Origin: Kryptolebias marmoratus
Lineage: Eukaryota > Chordata > Actinopteri > Cyprinodontiformes > Rivulidae
Reading direction: 5' to 3'
Length of the DNA stretch: 64,000 nucleotides
Assembly: GCF_001649575.2 (NCBI RefSeq)
Contig: NC_051450.1
Coordinates: 12,301,980 to 12,365,979 of the forward strand
Of this stretch, positions 23,656-35,266 are shown one piece after another; position 1 is the first letter of the stretch, and each line of letters begins with the position of its first letter. The notes below the pieces were generated by a model, which was given only the letters and a program-made list of their open reading frames with translations, was not told the origin of the DNA and did no database searches. The translations under genes were made by a program, and so were the position numbers.

Positions 23656-25189
23656 GCAGCAAATGAATTACCATTAGTTTTATAGGTTGCAGAGAGTTTT
23701 TGGTGAACTATTGAACAAACTCGCAAGTAAAAAAAAAAGCACTAAAATTAAACTGTTACAACCTGAGAGCACATTTAATAAAGTGCAATGGCTTGGAAAA
23801 AGTTTATTTTTCATCTTTCTACTGTGTCTTTTCAGCTTTGGATGCTTAAAATCTGAGTCTGTGTTTAAGTTTTTACTAGTTTTGGCCGCAAGATATGCCT
23901 TAAAAGAAATGTAACATTAACACTTTTGTAATGCTTTTATATCAAAAAGGATCTGGACGCATTAAAGAACAGGAGTGGTAATAAATACCATTTGTTCAGT
24001 TGTTTTTAACATCCCCAACACTGCCAATTTCATATTGATGTCATCAGCAGTGGCCAAAGGGACAGCTGCTAACCAAAAGAGCCCAGTCAGCAGTTCTGCA
24101 TGGAAAACAGGGTTGGAAGTGACCTCTAGATGAGCTCAGTTCCCAGGATGATCTGGGGAGTTTGCAGTGGATTTACGGTTTCCTATCTTCTCTCAATATA
24201 GCTCATTGCCTGTAACATTTCTTTTTTACCAATCTTCCCTTCATTTTTTCTTCTTTAATGTAATACTGATCCTATCAGTTCCCTTTCTTGTAATTTTTTT
24301 TTGTTTTGTTTTGTTTTTCAGAGTCCTAAAGTTTTTGTTCAAATGAGCAGCTCACAGCAGAATTCTACTGCAGCATCTATGGTTCAGCTAGCCTGAGTCA
24401 AACCAATCTTTGTCAGTGGGAAATGATGAAAGATAAATGGATATTGAGCTTGATAAAGACCCACACCCCTGGTTTAATTAACGTTGAATGTGCTGTAATT
24501 TTTCACTGCATATTAACACCCGTCACTGGTGCCGCATCAGTGACATAGAGGATTATCTAAATTGGCTGACACGAGGGAAACAGAAATTTGATCAAGCGTT
24601 GAGTTTATTGTGTGTTCTGTTATATCCTTTAAAAAGTATGATAAAAAAAAGCTTAACATCACAAAGACACAATTACACAATGACACTAGTAGACCAAATT
24701 GTAAGTATTTAAGTTTAATTTTTCTTTTTATATTCGATTGCCTTGCTGAAGGTTAGTAAAGGTTTCTGCATTTTAAGAGCAGAAAATAATAAAAAGCGTC
24801 AAAAGGATTAAACAAGACGCGATTGTCTCCAGGCAGACAGGTTCTTCTTCCTCTTCAAGGTAGATTGTTATTGCAAAAGCTGCACTGTGACAAAGTATAA
24901 AAATAGACATTGTAGAAATGGCAGCGCACCGTACATATAGTACTGCAATAGAAACACTATAGATGAAATGAACTCCAATAATGGGGCGTGAGGAATCATC
25001 AGAACATTCATAGCTGAAACAGTGTAGATGTGTCGTGCATTTCTGTGTTCACCTGTATCACAAGGAGAATGTTTAGGAGGATCCAGTAGCAGACAGCGGG
25101 CAAAAGATGGTCAGTTTTATACCAAATGAGACTTTAATAAATTTAGTAAAGGAGGTGACAGAACAGCTGAACCAAGGATAAAGGTATGG
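23656..25189. other. Intergenic, no gene recognised
   Basis: AT-rich sequence with T-rich runs near 24.29-24.32 kb. Short open frames have no domain. Confidence 0.5.
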
Positions 25190-25340
25190 AGCAATCAATA
25201 AATTATCGGTTTGACAAGTAGAAAACGTGTCAAATTTAATGGCATGAAATAGTAAAATAACAGGTGTACCACAAAGTTCTGTTTTAGGACCGTTGATCTT
25301 TTGTTTGTATGATATTAAAGTGAAAACAGAAACTATCTTT
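25190..25340 (+). pseudogene. Short LINE reverse-transcriptase remnant
   Basis: One frame reads SRKRVKF, and the next reads ITGVPQSSVLGPLIFCLYDI. This matches the consecutive blocks ...NR.Q.V...G and GVPQGSVLGPLLF.LYIND of LINE reverse transcriptases, here with S for the usual G after GVPQ. Only about 50 residues are recognisable. Flanking sequence gives no YADD motif, so the copy is long dead. Clade cannot be assigned. Confidence 0.55.
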
Positions 25341-27537
25341 AACTCTCTAACCAGGCACTGTGTCTCCAAGTTAGCCATTAGAGAAAAGGCTTATGTGCAT
25401 GTTACAATGCTACCACATCTACATTTATGTTCTGTTCCTAATGAAAAAAAAACCATATTTTACAGAATTAAAGTGGACCTAAGCTGAACTAGTATCCAGA
25501 ACTTGTATTTTAAATTACAATAGCAGAAACAAATAATCCCCAAAACACCAAGTCCAGACTTTAAAAAAAGCAGCAGAAAAATGGAAATAAGAGCACTGAT
25601 CATAATGAATTCTTGCAGCACAAACTCTGAAATAGAGAGAGTGATTTTCTAAGCAAGTCTCATAACAGAGGAGCTGAATAAAGAAGCTGGAAAATTAGAT
25701 TTGCCATTTCCAGTGTGAGTCTTAGATGGAGTGGTATGAACTGAAATGTCACCTAATTTTATGTTTAATGTCTTGTTTAAGTCAATCTATAAATTTCCTT
25801 TTGACAAAAGAGAGTTGTAGAAAGATGCTTCATGTGGTGACTGTGGACACATAATTAGATTTGTTGTTGTGTAATGATAAAAAAAAAAACAATATTCCAA
25901 TATGTTTTCCGGTTTAAGATTTGTTATTTCTGTTTTTAGGCAGACGTTTTTTAGCACTTTATCTATATGAAACATTGATAAACAGTAAATTATAACTAAA
26001 CACAGGACCTGGAAGTTTTACCCTCATAGGACAAGTGCCTCTTAATAGGCTGGCTGGAGTACAATTTTTACAGCCCCACATCTCTACTGTGCACATTCTG
26101 GCTTGAAAATACAACATGGCAGTGCCCAAAAAACATAAATTTTGGCTTCAGTTTTGGACAGTAGAGGTTAACGGAGTGCTATGTAATGTGAAAATATGTT
26201 AAAAGTGAGTAAAGAAATCCTGATAATTTAAAGAAATAAACTCCAGTAAATTGTATAACATAGACATACAAGATCCAATATTGATTCAGTCTTACAATAG
26301 TAAAAGAGCAGATACTTTACTCTTTAAATGAATAAAGAAAATGTGAGCTTTTGTTAGAATTAGATTCTTTATGGTAAAGTACTATAATAGGCACGTAATG
26401 CTCCTGACAGCTCCTTAATTAGGACACAGGATGTTTTATTGTATTAAACACGTGTACATTTCTTGCTGTAGACTGATGAAAATTAACTTTGATTCATTGC
26501 ATTTTATCCTGGGGTAATTAGGATTAATTGTAAAACTTAAAATTAAATTTGTACAATAATTGTCAGGGTTTCTTTTCAACTGCGAACAACTGGTTTGCAT
26601 TGGCTTGATCTTCAACTGAAAAGTATAATTAACTTTAAAGTAAAGCACTTTCTGTTGATGAATCAAAGTAAAATCCTACCTGAACTGTAATTCCTCCCGA
26701 GCATATGGTAGGCCATCAAGTCATGCATATTATTTTAGGACAGCAGTCTTCCATTCAAGGACAGTTATTGCTCTCCTGTATGGCTCAATAGATTTAGGCA
26801 TTAATATGCAACACTCTTTTAACTTTTATTATTAACCTCCGGGCCAGACCAGTGTGTGGATGACACATAACAATGAAAAGAACCCCCCCTCCATCACCCA
26901 TGTTGAGCTTGAGTGAGAAAATTCAATAGCAAGCCTCGGAAATGAAAAGCAGTTTGATAAGAGAAATGACTGCGAATTTTTTTTTTTTCTTTTTTCTGTC
27001 TCTTATTGTGAGTTGTCTCCATAAAAGCCTGTGAGTGTCGGGAGTGATTCTGTTTTCATAGAGTGGTCTAATCCAGGCTCTTCATGCTGTCAGGTTCACT
27101 GCCTCTCATTGTGCCCCTTCCCTATCTGATTATCTGCAGCATTACAAGTGGCCAGAACCACCGCACCTCATTGTTATGAGTGTGACACATTTTAGCCAGA
27201 TAGGAGCTTTGCTGAACCACGACTATGAACTGCTCTGAATGAGCTAACCATAAAGTCCGCAGAGAACTGTAATGACATTCATAACCTTTCTGTGTCCCCT
27301 GCAGCATCCACTTATCACTTATTTCCCTGTGGGGTGTCTGTATTCATGTGCTTTGACTTCATTAAAAATGTTCCAACTTTACACAAAATTATAAACTACC
27401 ATACAGAAAGTACTGCAAATATATAAATATGTATAAAAAATTTTGATTAAAAAGGTAAAAAAAGAATACTCAACATTCATTAAAGTATCACCTGCCTGTG
27501 TTTCCATGGCAGCACTTGACTGACATTTAAAGCAGTA
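25341..27537. other. Intergenic, no gene recognised
   Basis: AT-rich in 25.3-26.6 kb and more balanced near 26.7-27.3 kb. No domain-bearing frame or named repeat. Confidence 0.5.
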
Positions 27538-27690
27538 GTTCAGATTTGTTAAAGTGGAGTTCTGTGAAAAGGTTATGAACAATTAATATCGTACCTGCTC
27601 TAGATAGCTCTTTGAAAAGCATCAGTCTGAAGAAATGGTAAAGTTCTGACTGGATTAAAGAGGCTAGTTCAAGCAGGGTCACAACCAAAG
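27538..27690 (+). repeat. Dispersed repeat family B, copy 1
   Basis: The 30 bases at 27561-27590 match 49326-49355 with a single difference. The following blocks (TAGATAGCT, then TCTGACTGGATT, then ACCAAAGTGGATT) recur in order at 49.3 and 57.9 kb. No coding capacity or inverted ends were seen. The family was not recognised with confidence. Confidence 0.65.
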
Positions 27691-27694
27691 TGGA

Positions 27695-27985
27695 TTACTA
27701 AATGGTCCACACTCATTTAGCACCTTTTTAACCTCTCCAGGTTCTGCAAAGCACTTTTGATGTTTCCCATTCTCACAAGCACTCAACCAGTTCTTTTCTA
27801 ATACATATTTTACATTCTCTCTATATAGCACATTTATGCTGTCACTTGTACACTGATAAGCATATCGAGAGCAGTGGGAGTTCAGTGTCTTGCCCAAGTG
27901 TCATTGGTCCTTGCTGTAAGGTTTGGGGATTGAACCCAGGAGTCACCAATTGGATAACAACCTCCTTTACTACTGATCCAAAGCT
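27695..27985 (-). repeat. SINE-type or tRNA-like dispersed repeat, decayed
   Basis: The segment has the layout of a common fish repeat: GGTCCACACTCATTTAGCAC, then GCAAAGCACTTT, then CAGTGTCTTGCCCAAGTGTC, then GGGGATTGAACCCAGG and ACTACTGATCC. Read on the minus strand the last parts form a B-box-like GGGTTCAATCCCC. A relative in the opposite orientation lies at 54480-54790. Confidence 0.6.
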
Positions 27986-28184
27986 GGAACCTGTTTTAAA
28001 GCCAACATGAGTGAAAATATAGCCATAAAATATGTTGTTTGTAGAACTTTTAAATTAAAAATAAAAAAAAATACTATATTTTTTGGTAATTCGGAATATT
28101 GAAGAAACTACTCTGGTGTTTTCATTTTTTTCAGTGACCACCCTGGAAGTGTGATGTCCGCTGAGATTCAGCGATTCCTCAGTG

Positions 28185-28470
28185 ATGGATGAATATCGGT
28201 ACAATATAGTTCACTTCGTTGGAATTAATTGTCCAAACCGGCCAGAAAATACCACTGGAGTTTAATCTTTTGGCTTTCAGAAAGATTAAAAACCTTCCTC
28301 GGATTTGGATCCATAAACTCAGATGTGGGAATTACTATCAGAACTCGGGTTCGGATCACATCAAAGGAAGCACCGCTCTGACCCTCATTAATGCAGTTGA
28401 TTGGCTTCACACCAAAAAAACAGGACCTTTTGCCAGCAGTGGTACTATTTTTAATTTTGAAAGAAAGTGA
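28185..28470 (+). pseudogene. THAP-type zinc-finger domain relic
   Basis: From an ATG at 28185 the frame reads VHFVGINCPNRPENTTGV and then stops. A second frame continues with LLAFRKIKNL, WIHKLRCGNYY, then LHTKKTGPFASSGTIFNF. This order fits a THAP DNA-binding domain: a C..C start (the first Cys replaced by F), an F.FPKD..LR..W block, and a closing GA.P..F block. THAP domains occur in P-element-type and ISL2EU-type transposases. The frame is shifted at about 28262 and ends near 28468, so it is not functional. The THAP call is inference from motif order. Confidence 0.5.
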
Positions 28471-28803
28471 AATGGAGAGGAACACATCTCAACAGAGAAG
28501 GAGACGAGAAACAGGAAGTTTTCCTTCAAAAGTGATGTGAACGCACACTGTCATTAAAAGGTCTGAGCTGCTTACAGGCCGACAGCCTGAGATCATTTTG
28601 TAATTCAGAGCAGTTTGTTATTGAGGAAAAAATATAAACAATCCATGGGTGATTAAACAAAAGTAATAGTCCAAAACTGCTGTTGATTAGTTTACTCTGG
28701 TGTGAGCTTTGAGTTAGCAACGTTAGCTCTCTCCTGCCATCTTTATGTTGATTTGCAGGGTTGTGTACTGATGTCATGACAACGATCTGAGGGTAATCTG
28801 TTC
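28471..28803. other. Spacer between the two convergent relics
   Basis: No coding motif was seen. If the flanking relics belong to one transposon, its central coding region has been lost here. Confidence 0.4.
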
Positions 28804-29091
28804 TCACTGCTCCACGTTCCCAACTCGGTCGTTATGCGCGTTGTTTTTGTCGGCCATGATGGTCCTGTTGATCATCAGAATCAGAATCTGAAGAGTTTTC
28901 TGAGTTTTCTTATCTGATTCCGGAGATCCAGTCATCGGTTCAGGTTCATACTGGTATGGTTGGATATCCATTACTCCCGCAAAGTCGTCCAACATTTCTT
29001 CATGTTCAAAAAAGCTTTTTCTTCCATTTCCACTAGTAAACAACCGGGCAGTAGCAATGTTCTTGGCTGGCTGTGGCACAGTTCTCGTCAT
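28804..29091 (-). pseudogene. P2X7-like N-terminal segment, truncated 95-codon ORF
   Basis: The frame contains MDIQPYQYEPEPMTG and NDRVGNVEQ before a stop. This resembles the (V/I)QPY.(F/Y)EP...RLGN..WC.C segment of proteins annotated in fish as P2X7-like, which also occurs in a second gene of ISL2EU-type DNA transposons. The stop falls where the WC.C Cys cluster would be expected, so the zinc-binding part is lost. It faces the THAP relic tail to tail. Together they may be the two ends of an internally deleted transposon. No inverted termini could be identified. Chance resemblance is possible. Confidence 0.45.
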
Positions 29092-29811
29092 GAACTCCGC
29101 CCCTCAAATCACTCACTTTGAAAATTATTGACTAAAACACTAAAAAGTTTATTTGCCTTTTAGGTCAAAAAAACGGGTCCCTGCAATGTTGTGTGGATGT
29201 GTTTGACTAAATAACATACATGAAATGTAAAATTTTTTAGATTTGATTTCAGTTCAGCTTTAAAACAACTCATCGTGGTTTGTGCAAACATTATTTTACA
29301 AAAACTTACATCACCATCCGTTTTGCATTACATAGTTATTTACATAGACCTCTATGGTTATATGCAAGTGCAAATAGTGTCAGTAGCAGCTAGCTGTAGT
29401 GCTTCCAGTGCAGGCTAGGGCATTTCATGCATGAGTATCATAATATTTGTGTAGGAATAACTTCAGAATGGGAAACCAGATTATGACTTGGGAAAATTTG
29501 GGGGTTATAAATAAACACATGAAACTGCAAATCAGTTTGCATTTTGTCTATTTTTTCGTGTCAAGTTACATTTTTTTTTATCTATTATTTATAAATCATA
29601 ACCTTTGTCACATAATGTTCAACTTATCTGGTGTGCTTCCATTGACAGTAAATCACAGCAAGCTATTTTTTTTTTTGTGAGTAGGAACTTGCAACTTATA
29701 ACTTAGTTTGGAGAAACAGATCAAGATCAGCGGCAGGGCCCACTGAAGAGGAAAAAGTTTTAAACATATTTGACAATAAATATAATGCTATTTAAGCTAA
29801 AATGGTAAAAC
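29092..29811. other. Intergenic with probable repeat-family-B sequence
   Basis: The 29280-29350 part (TTTTACAAAAACTTACATC, then GTTTTGCATTACATAGTTATT) resembles the 3' half of the family-B copy at 57.9-58.2 kb. The rest is AT-rich without a recognised gene. Confidence 0.4.
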
Positions 29812-30240
29812 TGTCATAATACTAGTTGAAGTAAGTCATAAGAGTTTGACCTCAATGGTCTTCAGAGTTTATTATTAGTTATTATACCTTTGAGCTTTAG
29901 TAATTTAATTCTATGTGTCTTATTTCCACTATTTCTTTTAGAAGTATTCCCATGTTCTCTTTGTTTAATTTGTGTCCTGTTTTCCACTGATACACCTTTA
30001 TAATGAGCTCACCTGCACCTTATTTTGACATCCACTCCCACTGTGTAGCTTTAGTCTTGGTTTTCCTTTACCCTTGGCTGAAGCCTTGAGTTGACTTTTG
30101 TTTCTACGTCTGTTTTGTTCTTCGGTGCTTAGTTTGCACAGTTGTTTTTGTTCCTATATAAATAAAGTTCCTGAAATTTACTAGGGTTGCCTGCCGCTCT
30201 CTTCCTGCATTCCGGGTCCTTTACCACAACAACCATGACA
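29812..30240 (+). mobile_element. LTR-like element, TGTCA...TGACA
   Basis: The last 80 bases (AATAAA at 30161, CTGCCGCTCTCTTCCTGC, GGGTCC, ACCATGACA) align in order with the minus-strand copy at 4353-4619. A CCTATATAAA stretch precedes the polyadenylation signal. The right end is well supported by that comparison. The left end at TGTCA (29812) is the best guess. No retroviral-type genes adjoin, so if it is an LTR it is solitary. Confidence 0.5.
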
Positions 30241-31304
30241 GATACAGCTGAGTTAAAGTCAGTGAAAATGTAACCAATTTTTGTAGCTGTTTTTTGATAT
30301 TCTTGTTTCATTGTCCTTGTTTGCAAATGAAAACAGCATTAACAGAAACAAAAATATTCACTCCTTTCAGTTAGCATGTTAGCAAGCCAATATTAATTTG
30401 TTCAAAATAGAAAGTTGTGCCTCAAGGCAATGTTTTATGCTTTGCAGCTATTCGTTTATATGATGAAGTGTTTGATTTCATGGTTCATGGCATATTGCTA
30501 ATTGACAATTCCTTGTGACTGAAATCATAATGTGCTGAAATGTATTAAGTCAATAGGAGATTAATTGAGGTCAACCCTCTTGCTGCCACCCAGCACAACT
30601 GTCGGAATTTAAACGTATATCAAATTATTTTAGTGCTGACTGACAGAATCTACACTGAACACCTTACCTCCACAAACTACCATTACGTGCAAGACGATTC
30701 GTATTTTTCAAAGAAATCAATACTACTTTAGGTTTATCATTAGCTCTAATACTAAGCTACTGTGGAAGGATGGTTTCGAGTTATTCCTGTCACCATAACA
30801 ACCTTGCTGTTCAGCTTGATCACTGCACACCAGGCTCAGCATCAATGGCAGCTAGGTTATTATTCTGCAATCAGCCCAATCGCTGTACAAGCCTCTTATC
30901 AGCCTGCATGCACTGACAGGGCCTGAAGCGCAATCAGATCCGCTTTATGAATGAGCAAACCCAGACAATGACTGCCAGTTTTAATTTCATTGGGCAAACA
31001 GTGAATTAATGGGCTCTCGATGGAAGCAGAATTTGTTTGGAAAGAGTAAGTTTTGAACAAAAAAAATGATGTAGTGTGTATTATGAGCCTCATTAAAGGC
31101 AGCTTTAAATCATAAAGTATGGCTCCTTGGGCACCCATGCAGCACATTTTACTGTGCTAGAATAAAATCTGCTTTCCTGTGAACCTGACAGCAGAGCATG
31201 CATATTCTTTTTCACTGTGTCAGAACAATTTAAAGGAAAATATTTTCATCTTCAATCCTCAGGTTGTTTACCATTTGTGCTGGACTAAACTCCTGGAATC
31301 TGTG
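30241..31304. other. Intergenic; possible conserved non-coding DNA
   Basis: The 30.75-31.18 kb part is balanced in composition and free of obvious repeats, reading like non-coding conserved sequence. No gene was recognised. Conservation was not tested. Confidence 0.4.
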
Positions 31305-32363
31305 TGCAAATAATATTGCTAAAAGTATTTACTTGACTCCCTTCACACATATGAACTTGAGTGACATCCCATTCTTAATCCATAGGGTTTAATATGATGT
31401 TGGCCCAGCCTTCGCAGCTATAAGAGCTTTGACTCTTCTGGCAAGGGTTTCCACAAGGTTTAGGAGTGTTTCTTCGAATTTTTGACCATTCTTCCAGAAG
31501 CTCATTTGTGATGTCAGAAACTGTTGTTGGGAGAGAATGTGTGGCTCACAGTTGCCACTCTAATTCACCCTAAAGGTGTTCTGTCGAGTTGAGGTCAGGA
31601 CTCTGTGTAGGCCAGTCAAGTTCTTCCACACCAAACCTCACTCATCCATGTCTTGATGGACCTTGCTTTGCGCACAGCCATGTTGGAACTGGAAGGGGCC
31701 ATCCCCAAACTGTTGTCCATTGGAACTAAGCAGTCAAGCCCAACTCAAGAAAAACAACCTGACACCATAATCCCCCTTCCACCAAACTTTACTCTTGGCA
31801 CGATGCAGTCAGACAAGTACTGTTCTCCTGTCAGCAGTCAAACCCTGACTCGTCCATTGGATTGCCAGACACAAAAGCATGATGTAAGCCTTGGATGCAG
31901 CTGCTCGGCCATGAAAACCCATTCCACACTGTTCTTGAGCTAATCTGAAGGCCACATAAAAGTCTGGAGGTCTGTAGCTATTGCCTCTGCAGAAAGTTGA
32001 TGACCTTTGTGCACTATGTGCCTCAGCATCTGCTGAGCCCACTCTGTAATTACATGGCCTACCACATCGTGGCCGAGTTGCTGTCATTCCCAATCACTTC
32101 CACTTTGTTATTATTACCACTAACAGTAGACTGTGAAATATTTAGTAGTGAGGAAGTTTCATGAATGGACTTATTGCACTGGTGACATTCTATTACCATA
32201 CCACGCTGGAATTCACTGAGCTCCTAAGAGCGACCCATTCATTCACAAATATTTGTAGAAGCAGTCTGCATGCCTAGGTGCTGTGATGGCAGTGATTGTA
32301 ACACTTGAATTCAGTAATTTGGATGGGTGAGTAAATACTTTCATCAATAAGGTGTATTTGAGT
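31305..32363 (-). mobile_element. Tc1-like DNA transposon, inactive and internally deleted
   Basis: The two ends are inverted copies: AAAAGTATTTACTTGACTCC near 31321 against the complement of GGATGGGTGAGTAAATACTTT near 32320. The interior is the reverse complement of a well-known fish Tc1-like family. Recognisable blocks include the complement of GFHGRAAASK and, at the transposase start, MGRS. Blocks normally between these are shortened, pointing to at least two internal deletions. The exact outer boundaries and the TA duplication are uncertain by a few bases. Confidence 0.8.
31640..32238 (-). pseudogene. Tc1-like transposase pseudogene
   Basis: The expected start ATG at 32236-32238 is followed by GGT CGC TCT and then a TAG stop at codon 5, where this family normally continues. 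A later frame (31809-32093) preserves GMGFHGRAAASK, part of the DNA-binding half. Downstream, at the start of the catalytic region, about 100 bases seem to be missing, and sequence for the conserved catalytic DDE triad cannot be assembled. The product cannot be functional. It was formerly a cut-and-paste transposase acting at TA sites. Confidence 0.8.
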
Positions 32364-34635
32364 TATGCACATTTAAAAGTTGTATTTTGGAATAAATGAA
32401 TAAATAACTGATTGGCATCACCATAATATCGGTGTGTAAAAAATGAACATGTTTAAGTCAAACTCCAGTTTCATTATGGTCTCAAAAGCTTTGACATGAA
32501 CTATAATTCTTATGCCATTATAACCAGAATGTATGATCATACAGAAGGAACATGTTTTTTTTTTTATCTGATCTTAACTAATTGTTATATTGGTGGAAAT
32601 TTTAGTTCAGCATGAATGTTCTTCTATGTTTTCACATTTGTATGCAGACATATGACTTCAGTTTTTGATTTTTCATCAATTTATCTTCATTATTGCTCAG
32701 ACTTCCTGTTTCCTGTTGTTCTGCCTGTGTGTCTGTGGTTGAATTCAGACTATTTGAGTCTTAATTAAAAACTTCCTCATTCATCCGTCTCGTGAGAGGC
32801 GCACCATGTTCAGCTGCATATTCATCATGCAGTGCATTGTGGTTGATTGATCAAATCACAGTTTCTTCTTGTGCGCTCCTCTCCAGAACTTCCTGATTGC
32901 CAGAGAGTCATGCAAATAGGAGGAGTGTGTCTTTGTTGGCTTGCAGCTGCCTTTTGCACACAGAGGAAGGATTTTTTTTAGTATTTCTGTGATAGTTATA
33001 GTATGTCTGTTCACATTTTACCCTTAGCACATGCAAAAAAATATTTTTTTAACTTCCTTTTTTAATGTAACTCAGTGAGAGTATCACATCCAATTTGAGA
33101 TATTTTCTTTTCATCTATGAATGAATATAAACAGAAAAGTATCATTTAGTAAACACTGTGCACTATTGAAGGAAGATTTTACAAGGATTGAAAGGAAAGA
33201 AAGAATAAAGTACAATTTGTAATCCACTAGGAAGATGAATTGGTTTTGTCACAAATAAAATTACATAAAACTGGTCACGTTATTATTTTTTTTAAATCTA
33301 TAATTCACTATGTGAGGGGAAAGGCGGGCAGAAATGAGTGTTCTATACCCATTTATAATGGTGTGATGTGAGTGACACCTCCAACAGCAAAAGGTTTTGT
33401 ACTTTAGAGTCATTTCCATGGTAACGACATTCTGGCTGCTTGTCCTTTTCCACACTGCCAGTTTCAAAAATGGACCAATTATCTCTAACATTTGGTAATT
33501 AGCACTAACTGACCACAGCTGTTATCTTTTGTTTTCTGTCTTTGACTAAACCAGCAGATATGATGCAACAGAAATTGCTGAATCAGAAATTTAGCTTTTG
33601 TCTTCTTAGTTGAATAGGTCTGAGTGTGTAACAAAGAGGGAAGGTTACAGGGTCAGCCATGAAAGGTAGAAACATCTGAAATTATTTAATCAATGTGGTT
33701 GCAGAGGGCCAGACCAATTATACCAAATATAAATTTTATAATTATAATTTTCATTAGCTGCTAAGAGCAGAAATTGTAATGGGCAATAAAAAATCTGAAC
33801 CTGTTATTTTGAGAATGTAAACTTTAAATAGATTTAATAATGAAGAAATGACATTCACAGAAACAGCCATGGAAAATGTGCATGTTTTGGTAGCATTTCA
33901 AACATCGGCATTAAATTAACAAAATACAATTATTTTTGCCTATTTTTTCTCCAGTGAGAGAAAATCTAGCATTTGTTGAATATAAACAAGAGCAGTTTTT
34001 CTATGTTGCATATTTTAAGTAGACGTGAAGGACAGCTGCCAGGAGAGTGTCAGTGAAAGGGTCTGTAATTGAATTTATGTACCTTCTGGTGCGGAGCACT
34101 CTCCTCTCCTTGCTTCTTTTCTTCCTCAAGGCACATTAACACACCTCAAACCTTTTGAAAAACTCCTTGTTAGAAAAAAAATTACAGTTTTTAAGCCATT
34201 TTGTAAATTTTGCAAAGCTATTGTCGACTAGCAAACTAAGCACACTGCTTTGTCACTGACCTCGGTAAATAGATCATGTCTTGTTAAAAACTCTATATTC
34301 TGTGTTAATAATGTGCTGACATGACAATACCTCTAATCTCTTGCTAATCTGTGAAGACTGACACTGCTGGTACGCAGGGGGTGAGAAAACATTGTAACAC
34401 TCGCCTTTAAAATAAAAGCGCTGCAAAAGACAATTAAAAAGTAGGGTGGTTTCTTAACCCATAAAGACTTGTAGGTTATTTGTTCATACTACTAAATGTC
34501 GTCAATACAAGCATCCTAATCCTAATAATAAGTCCTGAGCATTTATATGACCTGTATAATAATTTATAGCTCAGATATAAATAGCTATTCAGGTCTTTTC
34601 CAATACCCTAAAATTTCCAGAACTGAGTCAAAGAC
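32364..34635. other. Intergenic; possible conserved non-coding DNA
   Basis: No gene was recognised. The 32.69-32.97 kb part has an octamer ATGCAAAT-like motif (ATGCAAATAGG) and balanced composition. The rest is AT-rich. Confidence 0.4.
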
Positions 34636-35266
34636 TACAGCTACGTTAACACTGCTGGAAATGCGACCCAATTCAGAATTGTTGCCCCTATGTGACACAT
34701 ATCAGATTCTTTTATGCCAGTGTGAATGTGACAAATCAGATTTTTTTCATATGCTACCCAGGTTTTGTTCATATGTGGTACTGAATGGGATACATATCCA
34801 ATGTTTTTCACAGCGACTGCAACTTTCATGTCACGTTTCATTTGACTTTTACATCAGATGAAAGGACGGAGGTCCCCATGTCAAAGTCCCACCACTCTTG
34901 GCTCTGACTCTGCATCCACACATGCCTCTGCAGAGGTAGCAGCCACAGCTCCAAAACTGCACTTATTTTATCTTTTATCTTTTACCAGCTGGATGTACAG
35001 TTGGCCCCTACTGGACAGCAACTTCAAAATCAATACACACATGCTAACACTCGCAGCGTCCATATTTACATTCGTAAACACAGCGTGCGGAGTGAGACAT
35101 CATATCTTCTTCTGCGCATCAGTTTGGAAACTGAAGACTGTTCACACTGGAGTCTGATGGAGGTCACATTTAAAATGTAATGTGAATGACCACACATAAA
35201 AAAAATCAGATTTAAACAAAAAAATCTGAATTGAGCGTCAAGACCTGCAGTGTAAACGTCGCCTTA
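34636..35266. mobile_element. MITE with long imperfect inverted ends (hAT-like appearance)
   Basis: The left end TACAGCTACGTTAACACTGC pairs with the complement of the right end, TAAGGCGACGTTTACACTGC. The similarity continues inward through CAATTCAGA on both sides. The interior repeats phrases such as ATCAGATTTTTTTCATATG, typical of a fish non-autonomous hAT-type family. No transposase is encoded. Eight-base flanking duplications were looked for and not found at these boundaries, so the ends may be off by a few bases or decayed. Confidence 0.65.

Noticed and set aside
28225..28485. 86-codon minus-strand ORF
   Set aside because: It is antisense to the THAP-like segment, whose plus-strand motifs explain the region better.
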